A stretch of 46,006 nt of DNA from an uncultured Clostridia bacterium. Its GTDB lineage: Bacteria > Bacillota > Clostridia > Christensenellales > Borkfalkiaceae. Shown piece by piece: positions 1-7,488 of this stretch (its first letter is position 1; every line of letters starts with the position of its first letter). The notes beneath the pieces were generated by a model. It was not told the DNA's origin, did no database searches, and saw only the letters and a list, made by a program, of their open reading frames with translations. Where the stretch lies: NCBI GenBank assembly GCA_947630115.1, contig CANRGG010000014.1:1-46006 (forward strand). Direction: 5' to 3'. The position numbers were made by a program, and so were the translations under genes.

Positions 1-618
1 ACGCACGAAATGAATACGCCGCTCACTTCCATTCGCGGCTATGCCGAACTTTTGGGCGCGGGCGGTATGACGGACGAACAGAAAGACGTTGCGTACTCCA
101 CGATCTTAACACAGAGCGAGCGGCTTTCGAGCCTGATTGCCTGCATTATCAATTACAGTAAACTCGACAGCGACGACTTGCCCGCCTATGAAGTGGACTT
201 TTCGGCACTTGCGCGGGAAATGATCTTCGCCTTGAAGCCTGAAGCGGACAAACGGAATATCACGATCATCGAACACATCGACGACAATGTAATGATTATG
301 AGCCGTCATGAGAGGCTTACAGAGATCTTCGGGAATTTGGTGCGGAACGCAATCAAATACAATAAAGACGGCGGGAGCATTACGATCACGCTGAACTACC
401 GCGGGCTGAAAGTGGAAGATACGGGCATCGGCATTGCCGAGGAAAACATGAGCAAGGTTTTCTCACGCTTCTTTACGGTGGATAAATCGCATGGCGGCAA
501 AAACGGCGGCTTTGGCCTGGGGCTTGCCGTCGCCAAGAAAATCTGCCAAAAATCGGGCTGGAAGATCGGCGTCACAAGCACCCTCGGCGTTGGCAGCACC
601 TTTAGCGTGGAGTTTTGA
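1..618 (+). CDS. Sensor histidine kinase, C-terminal part (cut by window edge)
   Basis: This is the catalytic half of a membrane two-component sensor kinase. It would autophosphorylate on a histidine and pass the phosphate to a response regulator outside the window. The reading frame is open from base 1, so the first in-frame ATG (base 10) is internal. The H-box (THEMNTPLTSIRGY) has its phosphoacceptor His at bases 4-6. After it come the N-box (NLVRNAIKYNKDGG), G1 (VEDTGIGIAEE), F-box (FSRFFTVDKS) and G2 (GFGLGLAVAKK), in the usual order for HisKA plus HATPase_c. The sensor, transmembrane and any HAMP segments lie upstream of the window. No clear terminator follows the stop. The family assignment is firm; the stimulus and the partner regulator cannot be told from here. 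Confidence 0.95.
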   Translation, partial: THEMNTPLTSIRGYAELLGAGGMTDEQKDVAYSTILTQSERLSSLIACIINYSKLDSDDLPAYEVDFSALAREMIFALKPEADKRNITIIEHIDDNVMIMSRHERLTEIFGNLVRNAIKYNKDGGSITITLNYRGLKVEDTGIGIAEENMSKVFSRFFTVDKSHGGKNGGFGLGLAVAKKICQKSGWKIGVTSTLGVGSTFSVEF

Positions 619-883
619 AAGTCTTAAAAATTTTGCCGACCGTTTTTCAAAATTCCGTTTGTAAATTTCCCAATGAAATTGTGCCGCGTCGTGGAAGAAC
701 GCTTCCTGCACGCCCTCGCTCAACGTCGAGAAAAAAGTACGATCCAACAGCATGGCGGGCAGAAATTTTTGTCCGCTTTTTATTTCGGTGTATTTTTCTG
801 TTTTCCCCCCAGTCAAAATTTGAACTTTTAGTAAATCAGATTAAGAATTTACCCGAAGATTTACAATTCTTTTGTCAAACTTC
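619..883. other. AT-rich intergenic stretch, no convincing gene
   Basis: Between the kinase stop and the promoter of the nuclease I see no supported gene. A minus-strand frame stays open through part of it but runs mainly antisense to the kinase and has no recognisable domain. Base composition drops clearly from the G+C-rich kinase to AT-rich DNA that continues into the nuclease gene. Confidence 0.5.
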
Positions 884-912
884 TTGATAATTTCCCCTCG
901 AAGTGCTATAAT
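884..912 (+). promoter_or_regulatory. Sigma-A type promoter of the Mrr-like gene and its leader ORF
   Basis: There is a -35 box TTGATA at 884-889, a 17-base spacer and a perfect -10 TATAAT at 907-912. The first ATG downstream is at 919, only 6 bases after the -10 box, so transcription should begin at or within a base or two of that ATG. Confidence 0.75.
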
Positions 913-918
913 AACCGT

Positions 919-984
919 ATGAAAAAATGTAGAGGGGTATCCTTCCCAAGTTGTCAACATAAAATTGTTTTGATTAGGAGATGA
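919..984 (+). CDS. Leaderless 21-residue upstream ORF (leader peptide) before the nuclease
   Basis: ATG at 919 opens a 21-codon frame (starting MKKCRGV) that ends with TGA at 982-984, two bases before the nuclease ATG at 986. Its start falls at the predicted +1 of transcription and has no ribosome binding site, so it could only be translated as a leaderless message. Its last codons run through the AGGAGA ribosome binding site of the nuclease, so its translation would either mask that site or deliver ribosomes to it. The geometry is seen directly; whether it is translated is inference. It is too short for any family match. Confidence 0.4.
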   Translation: MKKCRGVSFPSCQHKIVLIRR

Positions 985-985
985 T

Positions 986-1834
986 ATGGCAATTATTGAA
1001 TTAAACAATGAAGAAATCAATAAATATTTGGATGAACTCTACGCTTGTTTCCCAACGGGCAGAGAATTTGAAGTTTTTTTGAATTCATTTTTAAGTGCGC
1101 TTGGCTTTGAGGAGGTTGTTACGACTCAATACGTAGGGGATAGAGGAATTGACCTTACTTGCATGAAACCCGGGCTGGATTTGAATGGTACAGATACGAT
1201 CAACTATTATGTGCAGGCAAAACGTTATGCTCGAAACAATAAAGTGCAAGCCAAAGAAGTCCGTGATCTGAAAGGCACCACAAAGCGGGATCGAAATGGA
1301 AACATTTTAAGCAGTAACTACATAAACATTTTGATTACGACCTCATCATTCACCAAAGGCGCGTTGGACGAGGCATCGGACAATCCCAATATGCCGGTTA
1401 TTACGATAGACGGAACGCAGCTCTTACAGTACTGTATTGAAAAGGGCATTGGCTTTTATTTCAAGCCTGTATTTTCAAAAAACAGTATCATCGCATTGAC
1501 GCATCCAGAGCAACAGGTTTCTTCAGCGATGGCGACAAACGGAGAATATCTGGTCGAACGTGAGATTACGGCTAACGATATTCGCGCAAAAATTTTAGTC
1601 ATACCGCAAATTATTAAGAGCATGCTCGATGAATCCGCAGATCAATTTCCGGTTGTTTTTTGCGGGATAGAGAAAATGCTGAACATCGACAAACAACGGC
1701 GCTATTTCGGTGGCATCACAGAGTTTTATAGAAAATTCGGACTTTTAACAGAGGATGGAGCTTTTATAAGTAAAAAAGCGAAATGGAAAATTTCAGACGC
1801 GAAGATCATTGTTGATATCATGCAAGGGGAGTAA
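986..1834 (+). CDS. Mrr-like restriction endonuclease (PD-(D/E)xK nuclease)
   Basis: A 282-residue protein predicted to cut DNA, most likely modified or foreign DNA, in the cytoplasm. The N-terminal 170 residues carry the Mrr_cat pattern: a helix with acidic E29 (REFEVFLNSFL), D56 in GDRGIDL and Q77-x-K79 in YYVQAKRY, which form the PD-(D/E)xK metal site. The C-terminal 90 residues are not recognised and may bind DNA or fold as a winged helix. No methylase or other restriction subunit is adjacent, so this would be a stand-alone, type IV-like enzyme. The ATG at 986 follows AGGAGA by a good distance. The gene is visibly AT-richer than der and the kinase, which suggests recent acquisition. The nuclease family is likely; the target specificity is unknown. 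Confidence 0.8.
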   Translation: MAIIELNNEEINKYLDELYACFPTGREFEVFLNSFLSALGFEEVVTTQYVGDRGIDLTCMKPGLDLNGTDTINYYVQAKRYARNNKVQAKEVRDLKGTTKRDRNGNILSSNYINILITTSSFTKGALDEASDNPNMPVITIDGTQLLQYCIEKGIGFYFKPVFSKNSIIALTHPEQQVSSAMATNGEYLVEREITANDIRAKILVIPQIIKSMLDESADQFPVVFCGIEKMLNIDKQRRYFGGITEFYRKFGLLTEDGAFISKKAKWKISDAKIIVDIMQGE

Positions 1835-1970
1835 CGTGCAACGAAATTTTTCGATTGGATAACGAGTTTTCAGAAACAGCAACGTAAAAATTAGAGTCAC
1901 AAATTTTTTGAAAAGGTCTATTTGGAACCGAACCTAAAATATATCTCTTCTTGCATCACCAGAAATTGAT

Positions 1971-2006
1971 AAATCCGAACGCCTCTGCTGTTTGGGTTTA
2001 TTTTTT
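1971..2006 (+). terminator. Hairpin plus T-run, resembling the tRNA-Ser terminator
   Basis: The arm AAATCCGAAC (1971-1980) pairs with GTTTGGGTTT (1990-1999), allowing G-U pairs, and is followed by a run of T. Its sequence style matches the terminator after tRNA-Ser at 45192-45230. It lies about 140 bases after the nuclease stop and is the only terminator seen for it. Confidence 0.55.
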
Positions 2007-2019
2007 ACCCTTTGAGAGA

Positions 2020-2041
2020 CCTGCCCGAAATTTCGGGCAGG
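2020..2041. repeat. 22-bp perfect palindrome upstream of der
   Basis: The arms CCTGCCCGAAA and TTTCGGGCAGG abut with no spacer. It lies 55 bases upstream of the der -35 box. It has no T-run, so it looks more like a protein-binding site or an mRNA-end hairpin than a terminator. Confidence 0.5.
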
Positions 2042-2095
2042 ATGTGCTCCGCCGGCAAAGAGTGCGGGAAAAAGTCAAAACTTGGCGCGTTTCTC

Positions 2096-2124
2096 TTTAC
2101 AAATCCGAAAAAATTTTCTATAAT
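2096..2124 (+). promoter_or_regulatory. Promoter of der-plsY, probably giving a leaderless mRNA
   Basis: The -35 TTTACA is at 2096-2101 and the -10 TATAAT at 2119-2124, with exactly 17 bases between them. The der ATG is at 2134, nine bases after the -10 box, and there is no Shine-Dalgarno sequence. The predicted mRNA would carry a leader of about 0-3 bases. Confidence 0.75.
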
Positions 2125-2133
2125 GATAGCGTT

Positions 2134-3441
2134 ATGATTCCTTTGATCGCGATCGTCGGCAGACCCAATGTCGGCAAAAGTACTTTTTTCAATAAGGTCG
2201 CAGGCAGAAAAATCTCCATCACCGAGGACCGTCCGGGCGTGACGCGCGATCGGATCTATGTCCGCGCGGAATGGCGCGGCAAGCCCTTCATGCTCGTCGA
2301 TACGGGAGGGATCGAGCTCAAAAGCGAGGATATGATGCGCCGCGAGATCGCCCTCCAAGTGCAGCTCGCCGTCGAAACCGCCGACGTCATCCTCTTTTTC
2401 ACCGACGGAAGAGAGGGACTGACTTCCTCCGATTACGACGTTGCCGACTATCTCCGCAAAAGCAAGAAGCCGGTGATCCTTGTCGTCAACAAGATCGACG
2501 ACTATTCGCCCGAAAAATTGTTCGAGTTCTATGCGCTGGGGCTCGGGGAGCCCTTCGCCGTCTCCTCCGAACATTCGCGCGGCGTCGGCGATGTGCTCGA
2601 TCGGGCCGTCGAATGCTTCGAGGCGGGGGAGAGCGAAGAGGACGATTCCCTGAAGATCGCCGTCGTCGGAAAGCCTAACGCCGGGAAAAGCTCGCTCGTC
2701 AACAGAATTCTCGGCGAGGAGCGTACGATCGTCACCTCCGTCCCCGGCACGACGCGCGATGCGATCGACACCCCCTTTGAACGGAACGGCAAAAAGTACA
2801 CGATCATCGACACCGCGGGGATCCGGCGGAAACGCTCGGTCTCGGACGACGTGGAATATTACTCCGTCTTGCGCGCGTTCGACGCGGTGAGGCGCGCGGA
2901 CGTCGTGTGTCTCGTCGTGGACTGCACCGAGGGGATCACCGAGCAGGACGTTCGGATCATCGGACAGGTCCATGAGGAGGGGAAGCCCTCCGTTGTCGTC
3001 ATGAACAAGTGGGACGCGGTCGAAAAGGACGCCTATACCATTCAAAAATTCGAGGACAAGCTCAAAGAGGACCTCAAATTCATGGACTATTTCAAGTCGG
3101 TCTATCTTTCGGCCAAGACGGGGCAGCGCGTTGAAAAGCTGCTCGCGCTCTGCGACGAGGTCTATGCCCATGCCTCCTTCCGCATTCCGACGGGCGCGCT
3201 CAACGACCTTTTATCGGACGCCGTTCGCATTTCGGAGCCGCCGAGCTATCAGGGAAGGCGCATGAAACTCTATTATGCCTCGCAGGTCTCGATCAAGCCG
3301 CCGCAGTTCGTTTTGATGGTGAACGACGAGACGCTGCTCCACTTTTCCTATGAGAGATATCTCGAAAACGTCATTCGCGGCGCGTACGATTTCTCGGGCA
3401 CGCCGATCAAAATTCGGGTGAGGAGCAAGAAGGACGAATGA
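2134..3441 (+). CDS. der: Ribosome-assembly GTPase Der (EngA)
   Basis: Der is an essential tandem-GTPase that acts in maturation of the 50S ribosomal subunit. The 435-residue product has the family's usual length. It shows two complete G domains: the first begins GRPNVGKST with DTGG and NKID, the second has GKPNAGKSS with DTAG and MNKWD. A C-terminal KH-like domain follows and ends in basic residues (RVRSKKDE). The frame is open upstream to 1951, but the start at 2134 (MIPLIAIVGRPN) fits the family and the promoter; the upstream peptide is not Der-like. It overlaps plsY by 4 bases (ATGA), so the two are translationally coupled. der beside plsY is a familiar arrangement in Bacillota, though gpsA does not follow here. 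Confidence 0.96.
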   Translation: MIPLIAIVGRPNVGKSTFFNKVAGRKISITEDRPGVTRDRIYVRAEWRGKPFMLVDTGGIELKSEDMMRREIALQVQLAVETADVILFFTDGREGLTSSDYDVADYLRKSKKPVILVVNKIDDYSPEKLFEFYALGLGEPFAVSSEHSRGVGDVLDRAVECFEAGESEEDDSLKIAVVGKPNAGKSSLVNRILGEERTIVTSVPGTTRDAIDTPFERNGKKYTIIDTAGIRRKRSVSDDVEYYSVLRAFDAVRRADVVCLVVDCTEGITEQDVRIIGQVHEEGKPSVVVMNKWDAVEKDAYTIQKFEDKLKEDLKFMDYFKSVYLSAKTGQRVEKLLALCDEVYAHASFRIPTGALNDLLSDAVRISEPPSYQGRRMKLYYASQVSIKPPQFVLMVNDETLLHFSYERYLENVIRGAYDFSGTPIKIRVRSKKDE

Positions 3442-4184
3442 AACCGTTTTCTTTTGCCGATGGCTGGTATTGGTTCGTGCTCATGGCCGTCGTTTGCTAT
3501 CTGATCGGCTGTTTTAACTTCGCCGTGCTCATTGCAAAGCTCAAGCATAAGGACGTCCGCAAGATCGGCAGCGGAAATCCCGGCACGATGAACATTTCGC
3601 GGGAATTCGGGCTGAAAGTGGGGCTTGTGAACTTCCTGCTCGACGCCTGCAAGGGCGGCGTTCCCGCGCTCGTCAGTTTTTTCATCTTTCAGGATTACGT
3701 CTTTGAGGGGAGCGGCGTGCTCGTTTCCGACTTCACCCGCTATTTCTGCGGGCTGTTCGTCATTCTCGGGCACATTTTCCCCGTGACGATGAGGTTCAAG
3801 GGCGGCAAGGGGATCGCCTCCACCCTGGGCATGTTCTGGTTCTGTCTGTCCTGCGAAACATGGTGGTACTTTTTCGTCATGCTCGGCTTGCTTCTCTTCG
3901 GCGTCGTCGGCTATATCGCCTACACCGAATGGGGCTCGATGGGCTCCCTTCTCGGCGTCGCCTCCTTCTCCGTCTTTCAGGGGCTGATCTTTTTCGAGCG
4001 CTACACTGCGGCGGGGGAAAAGACTTCGCCCTATCTTGTTGCGCTCTTCCTGCTGCTGCTTGCCATCAATTTTTTCACCTGGTTTGCGCACCGAAAAAAT
4101 CTGGTGCGGCTGTTTGCGGGCGAGGAGCACCGCACTTCGGTGAGAAAACTTTCGAAAGGCAAGCGCGGCATGAAAAACATGTGA
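3438..4184 (+). CDS. plsY: Glycerol-3-phosphate acyltransferase PlsY
   Basis: PlsY is an integral membrane enzyme that transfers the acyl group of acyl-phosphate to glycerol-3-phosphate, making lysophosphatidic acid as the first step of phospholipid synthesis. The protein has 248 residues and several hydrophobic segments. The three PlsY signatures are present: the N-terminal IGCFNFAVLIAK, the phosphate loop GSGNPGTMN and the GHIFPVTMRFKGGKG motif. It is slightly longer than typical, with a basic C-terminal tail. Its start codon overlaps the der stop, so it is expressed from the der promoter. No PlsX gene is in the window. Confidence 0.93.
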   Translation: MKPFSFADGWYWFVLMAVVCYLIGCFNFAVLIAKLKHKDVRKIGSGNPGTMNISREFGLKVGLVNFLLDACKGGVPALVSFFIFQDYVFEGSGVLVSDFTRYFCGLFVILGHIFPVTMRFKGGKGIASTLGMFWFCLSCETWWYFFVMLGLLLFGVVGYIAYTEWGSMGSLLGVASFSVFQGLIFFERYTAAGEKTSPYLVALFLLLLAINFFTWFAHRKNLVRLFAGEEHRTSVRKLSKGKRGMKNM

Positions 4185-4379
4185 GTTTACCGATCTATTC
4201 GATGGGGCGATCTTTTGCCTCAGCGAAAAAATGCTTGGGCGGCGCACTTGCCCGGGGCGGCCACATTGGGCCCGGGCGGCGCGCAGTTCGGATCTTCAAA
4301 GACGGCGCCGGGAGCTTTTTGTCTTTGAGGGAGCGGTGAAAAAGCCGCTTACAAAGTTTTATTTTCCCTTTTGGCACGA
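4185..4379. other. G+C-rich structured intergenic region
   Basis: No gene is supported here. It contains two possible RNA hairpins: GCCCGGG paired with CCCGGGC around 4249-4280, and TCAAAGAC paired with GTCTTTGA around 4295-4333. It does not match a riboswitch class I recognise. Short frames are open on both strands but look like composition effects. Confidence 0.4.
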
Positions 4380-4385
4380 TATACT
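4380..4385 (+). promoter_or_regulatory. Likely -10 box of the DUF368 gene
   Basis: TATACT at 4380-4385 lies eight bases before the ATG at 4394, again predicting a near-leaderless transcript. No good -35 box is seen at the expected distance (TTTTAT at 4357-4362 is weak). Confidence 0.45.
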
Positions 4386-4393
4386 ATAAGGAT

Positions 4394-5314
4394 ATGAGTT
4401 CGAATATGGACGGGACCGAACAAAAACAGAATCAACTGCTCGTCTTTCTCGGCGATGTGCTGCGCGGCGCGGCGATCGGCGTCGCGTTTATCATTCCGGG
4501 ATTTTCGGGCGGGACCGTCGCGGCGATCCTTGGGATCTATGAAAAACTCGTCGGCGCAATCGCCGATCTTTTCAAACATTTTCTGAAAAGTTTCCTGACC
4601 CTCCTTCCCATCGCGATCGGCATGCTGCTCGGCATTGCGGCGCTCATTCTGCCCATCCAATGGGGTCTCGAACGGTTCCCGATCCCAACGGTTTCGCTCT
4701 TTGTGGGGCTGGCGCTCGGGGGGCTGCCGTCCGTTTTGGAAAAATGCCGCGGCGGAAAACCGAAAGGAGGGCATTTTGCGGCGCTCTTTTTTGCGCTTGC
4801 GGTGGCGGCCTCGCTTTGCTTTTTGCCGCATGCGGGCGAGGTCGATCTCTTTTCGCTGAATTTCGGCGGATATCTTCTCCTCATTCTTGTCGGGATCGTC
4901 GGCTCCTGCGCCCTTGTCGTGCCCGGGATCTCCGGCTCCATGCTCCTGCTCATCTTCGGCTATTATAACCCGATCGTGCGGCTCGTGACCGAAAATCTCC
5001 TGCGGGGGACGCAGGTGGGGAGTTGCCTGCTCGTTCTTGCCTGTCTGGCGGCCGGGATTGTCGTCGGGTTTTTCGCGATCTCGATCCTCATGAAATATCT
5101 GCTCAAAAAATTTCCCCGCGGAACCTTCTTTGCGATCGTCGGCTTTATCGTGGGTTCGGTGCCCGCCGTCTATACCTCCGTCATCCGCGCGACAGGGGAG
5201 ATCCTGTTCCAAAATCCTTGGTATTGGGTCGTCTCCGCCATGATGCTTCTCGTCGGCGCGGCGCTCGCCTTGGGACTTTATATCTTTTCCAGACGGACGG
5301 AAAAATCAGCATAA
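4394..5314 (+). CDS. DUF368 membrane protein (PopT-type undecaprenyl-phosphate flippase family)
   Basis: A 306-residue polytopic membrane protein of the DUF368 family. Members of this family (PopT), like DedA proteins, have been shown to recycle the lipid carrier undecaprenyl phosphate across the membrane for cell-wall synthesis. The family's two inverted, re-entrant-like motifs are visible: PGFSGGTVAAILGIYEKL near residue 36 and VVPGISGSMLLLIFGYY near residue 175. Each is followed by hydrophobic helices. It sits just after plsY but has its own promoter-like -10 box. Family membership is firm; flippase activity is by homology only. Conditions that require it are not visible in sequence. Confidence 0.9.
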   Translation: MSSNMDGTEQKQNQLLVFLGDVLRGAAIGVAFIIPGFSGGTVAAILGIYEKLVGAIADLFKHFLKSFLTLLPIAIGMLLGIAALILPIQWGLERFPIPTVSLFVGLALGGLPSVLEKCRGGKPKGGHFAALFFALAVAASLCFLPHAGEVDLFSLNFGGYLLLILVGIVGSCALVVPGISGSMLLLIFGYYNPIVRLVTENLLRGTQVGSCLLVLACLAAGIVVGFFAISILMKYLLKKFPRGTFFAIVGFIVGSVPAVYTSVIRATGEILFQNPWYWVVSAMMLLVGAALALGLYIFSRRTEKSA

Positions 5315-5377
5315 GAGCTTGAAAAAGAGGGGAAGCTGCCAAAAATTTGAGTTCAAATCTCATTTTTTTGCATTTTG

Positions 5378-5398
5378 CATAGTACTATGTCAGACATA
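5378..5398. promoter_or_regulatory. Two overlapping operator-like palindromes in a gene-free spot
   Basis: CATAGTACTATG (5378-5389) is a perfect 12-bp palindrome. It overlaps TATGTCAGACATA (5386-5398), a 13-bp palindrome centred on one A. A -35-like TTGCAT (5375-5380) and an AT-rich stretch follow. Similar TAGTACTA/ATGT-ACAT sites are bound by PadR-type repressors, but no gene starts downstream: this is the space between the convergent DUF368 and tkt genes. Confidence 0.35.
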
Positions 5399-5423
5399 AT
5401 ATAAGGATTTTTTCAAGAAATTA

Positions 5424-5461
5424 TAAAAATGGCGCGCCTTCCGAAATCCGGAAGGCGCGCC
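5424..5461 (-). terminator. Terminator of transketolase
   Basis: A 13-bp perfect stem (GGCGCGCCTTCCG with its complement, 5431-5461, loop of 5) is followed on the minus strand by ATTTTTATAATTTC. It starts 20 bases beyond the tkt stop codon. Confidence 0.9.
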
Positions 5462-5480
5462 GCATCAGTTACGAGTTGTC

Positions 5481-7469
5481 TTATTTTGCAAGGGAGCGCT
5501 TTGCCTTTTCGACGATGTTTTCGACGGTGAAGCCGAATTTTTCAAAGAGCTGGGGCGCGGGACCGCTGACGCCGAAGCCGTTCATCGAAATGATCTCGCC
5601 CTTTTCGCCCGCATATTTGTACCAGCTGTAGGGGCTTGCCGCCTCCACGCAGACGCGCGCTTTGACGGAGGAGGGCAGGACGCTCTCCTTGTATTTTTCG
5701 CTCTGTTTTTCGAATTCTTCGAGGCAGGGCATCGAGATGACGCGCGCTTTGATCTTCTCCTTTTCGAGCGCCTCCTTTGCCTTGACGCAGGGTTCGACCT
5801 CGGAGCCCGTTGCGATCAGAAGAACGTCGGGCGTGCCCTTGCAATCGTCGAGAACGTATCCGCCTTTGAGGGCGTTCAAGCCGCTTCCCTCGTATTGGGG
5901 AAGGTTTTGGCGGGACAAAACGAGCGCCGTCGGCCCCTTGCCGGTGAGCGCAGAGATCCAGGCTGCCGCAGTCTCTTTCCCGTCCGCGGGGCGGAACACT
6001 TTCAGGTTCGGAATGGAGCGGAGCCCGATGAGCTGTTCGACGGGCTCGTGGGTGGGGCCGTCCTCGCCGACGCCGATCGAGTCGTGCGTGAAGAGGTAGA
6101 GGACGGGAAGATCCATGAGCGCCGACATGCGGATGGAATTTTTGCAGTAGTCGGAGAAGGCGAAGAAGGTGGAGCAGTACACTCTGAGTCCCCCGTGCAG
6201 GGCAATGCCGTTTGCGATCGCCGCCATCGCGTGTTCGCGGATCCCGTAGTGGATGTTTCTGCCCGCGTAATTTTCGGGCGAAAAGTCGCCGAATTTCATC
6301 TTGTCGGTGTCCTTCATGGCGGTCAGGTTCGAGGGAGCAAGGTCCGCACTGCCGCCGACGAGATCGGGAACGAGACTTGCGACCCGCTGCAAAATCTTTT
6401 CCGAGGTCTGGCGCGTCGCCATAGGCTTTTCAAACTCGAAGAGCGCCTGATCGTTCTTGACGTCATAAAGCTCGCCGCGCATGGCCGCCTTGTATTCTCC
6501 CGCAAGGGCGGGGAATTTCTTTTCGTATTCCGCGAACATCGCCTTCCATTCCCGCTCGCGCTTTGCGCCTCTTCTTCCCGCCGTCGCCGTGTGACGAAGC
6601 ACTTCCTCCGGGACTTCGAAGGGCGGATAGTTCCAGCCGAGTTTCTCCCGGGTCTTTTGCAGGTTCTCTTCGCCGAGCGGGGAGCCGTGGCACTTCTGGC
6701 TGCCTTCGAGCGGGGAGCCGTAGCCGATCTTCGTCTTGCAGATGATGAGGGAGGGCTTTTTCGCCTCCCGCTGCGCCTTGCGGATCGCGCCCGCGATGAG
6801 CGCCACGTTGTCGGGATCCTGCACGAGATCGACGGTGAGCACCTGCCAGCCCTGCGCCTTGAAGCGCGCCGCGACATCCTCCTTAAAGGTGATGTTGATG
6901 TTGCCTTCGATCGTGATGTCGTTCTTGTCGTAAAAGACGATGAGCTTTCCGAGCTCGTTCGCGCCCGCAAACGAGCAGGCTTCATAGGAGATTCCCTCTT
7001 CGAGACAGCCGTCGCCGACGAGCGCATAGGTGAAATGATCGACCACGGGGAAGCCCTCGCGGTTGAATTTTGCGGCAAGATGGGCCTCTGCCGCCGCCAT
7101 GCCGACCGCCGTCGCAATTCCCTGTCCGAGCGGGCCGGTAGAGGTCTCGATCCCCGGCGTGTGGCCGTATTCGGGATGTCCCGGGGTCTTGCTGTCGAGC
7201 TGGCGGAAATTCTTGAGATCGTCGATCCTGAGCCCCAGCCCGTAGAGGTAGAGCAGCGAATAATTGAGCGCGGAGCCGTGTCCCGCCGAGAGGACGAAAC
7301 GGTCCCGGTTGTTCCATTTCAGATCCTTGTTGTTGAACTTCAAAAAGTTCTGCCAAAGGGTGTAGGCAATGGGCGCCGCGCCGAGCGGAAGCCCGGGATG
7401 TCCCGAGTTCGCCTTCTGGATCGCCTCGCAGGACAGGATCCGGATGGCATTGATGGTTGTCTGTTTCAT
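5481..7469 (-). CDS. tkt: Transketolase
   Basis: A thiamine-diphosphate enzyme of the non-oxidative pentose phosphate pathway that moves two-carbon ketol units between sugar phosphates. The product has 662 residues, full length for the single-chain enzyme. The N-terminal SGHPGLPLGAAP motif, the ThDP/Mg site GDGCLEEG with YDKNDITIEGN, the pyrimidine-domain GIREHAM and the substrate-binding GEDGPTHEPVEQL are all present. The start at 7469 follows an AAGGAGAT-type ribosome binding site. It lies 19 bases downstream of the phosphohexomutase gene, so the two probably form an operon. A strong hairpin terminator follows. Nothing looks damaged. Confidence 0.97.
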   Translation of the reverse strand: MKQTTINAIRILSCEAIQKANSGHPGLPLGAAPIAYTLWQNFLKFNNKDLKWNNRDRFVLSAGHGSALNYSLLYLYGLGLRIDDLKNFRQLDSKTPGHPEYGHTPGIETSTGPLGQGIATAVGMAAAEAHLAAKFNREGFPVVDHFTYALVGDGCLEEGISYEACSFAGANELGKLIVFYDKNDITIEGNINITFKEDVAARFKAQGWQVLTVDLVQDPDNVALIAGAIRKAQREAKKPSLIICKTKIGYGSPLEGSQKCHGSPLGEENLQKTREKLGWNYPPFEVPEEVLRHTATAGRRGAKREREWKAMFAEYEKKFPALAGEYKAAMRGELYDVKNDQALFEFEKPMATRQTSEKILQRVASLVPDLVGGSADLAPSNLTAMKDTDKMKFGDFSPENYAGRNIHYGIREHAMAAIANGIALHGGLRVYCSTFFAFSDYCKNSIRMSALMDLPVLYLFTHDSIGVGEDGPTHEPVEQLIGLRSIPNLKVFRPADGKETAAAWISALTGKGPTALVLSRQNLPQYEGSGLNALKGGYVLDDCKGTPDVLLIATGSEVEPCVKAKEALEKEKIKARVISMPCLEEFEKQSEKYKESVLPSSVKARVCVEAASPYSWYKYAGEKGEIISMNGFGVSGPAPQLFEKFGFTVENIVEKAKRSLAK

Positions 7470-7488
7470 AAAATCTCCTTCTTATTTT

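Noticed and set aside
463-816. Minus-strand 117-codon frame after the kinase
   Set aside because: Half of it is antisense to the kinase, with no ribosome binding site or domain; it is probably chance.
1940-1965. tRNA 3' end ending in CACCA
   Set aside because: No T-arm or anticodon arm can be formed upstream, so it cannot be called a tRNA gene.
2005-3171. Long minus-strand frame opposite der (and similar long antisense frames at 5895-7541, 11657-13039, 12714-14360, 34416-35357)
   Set aside because: These are shadows of strongly supported genes in G+C-rich DNA. They have low-complexity Arg/Asp/Leu-rich products and no ribosome binding site or domain.
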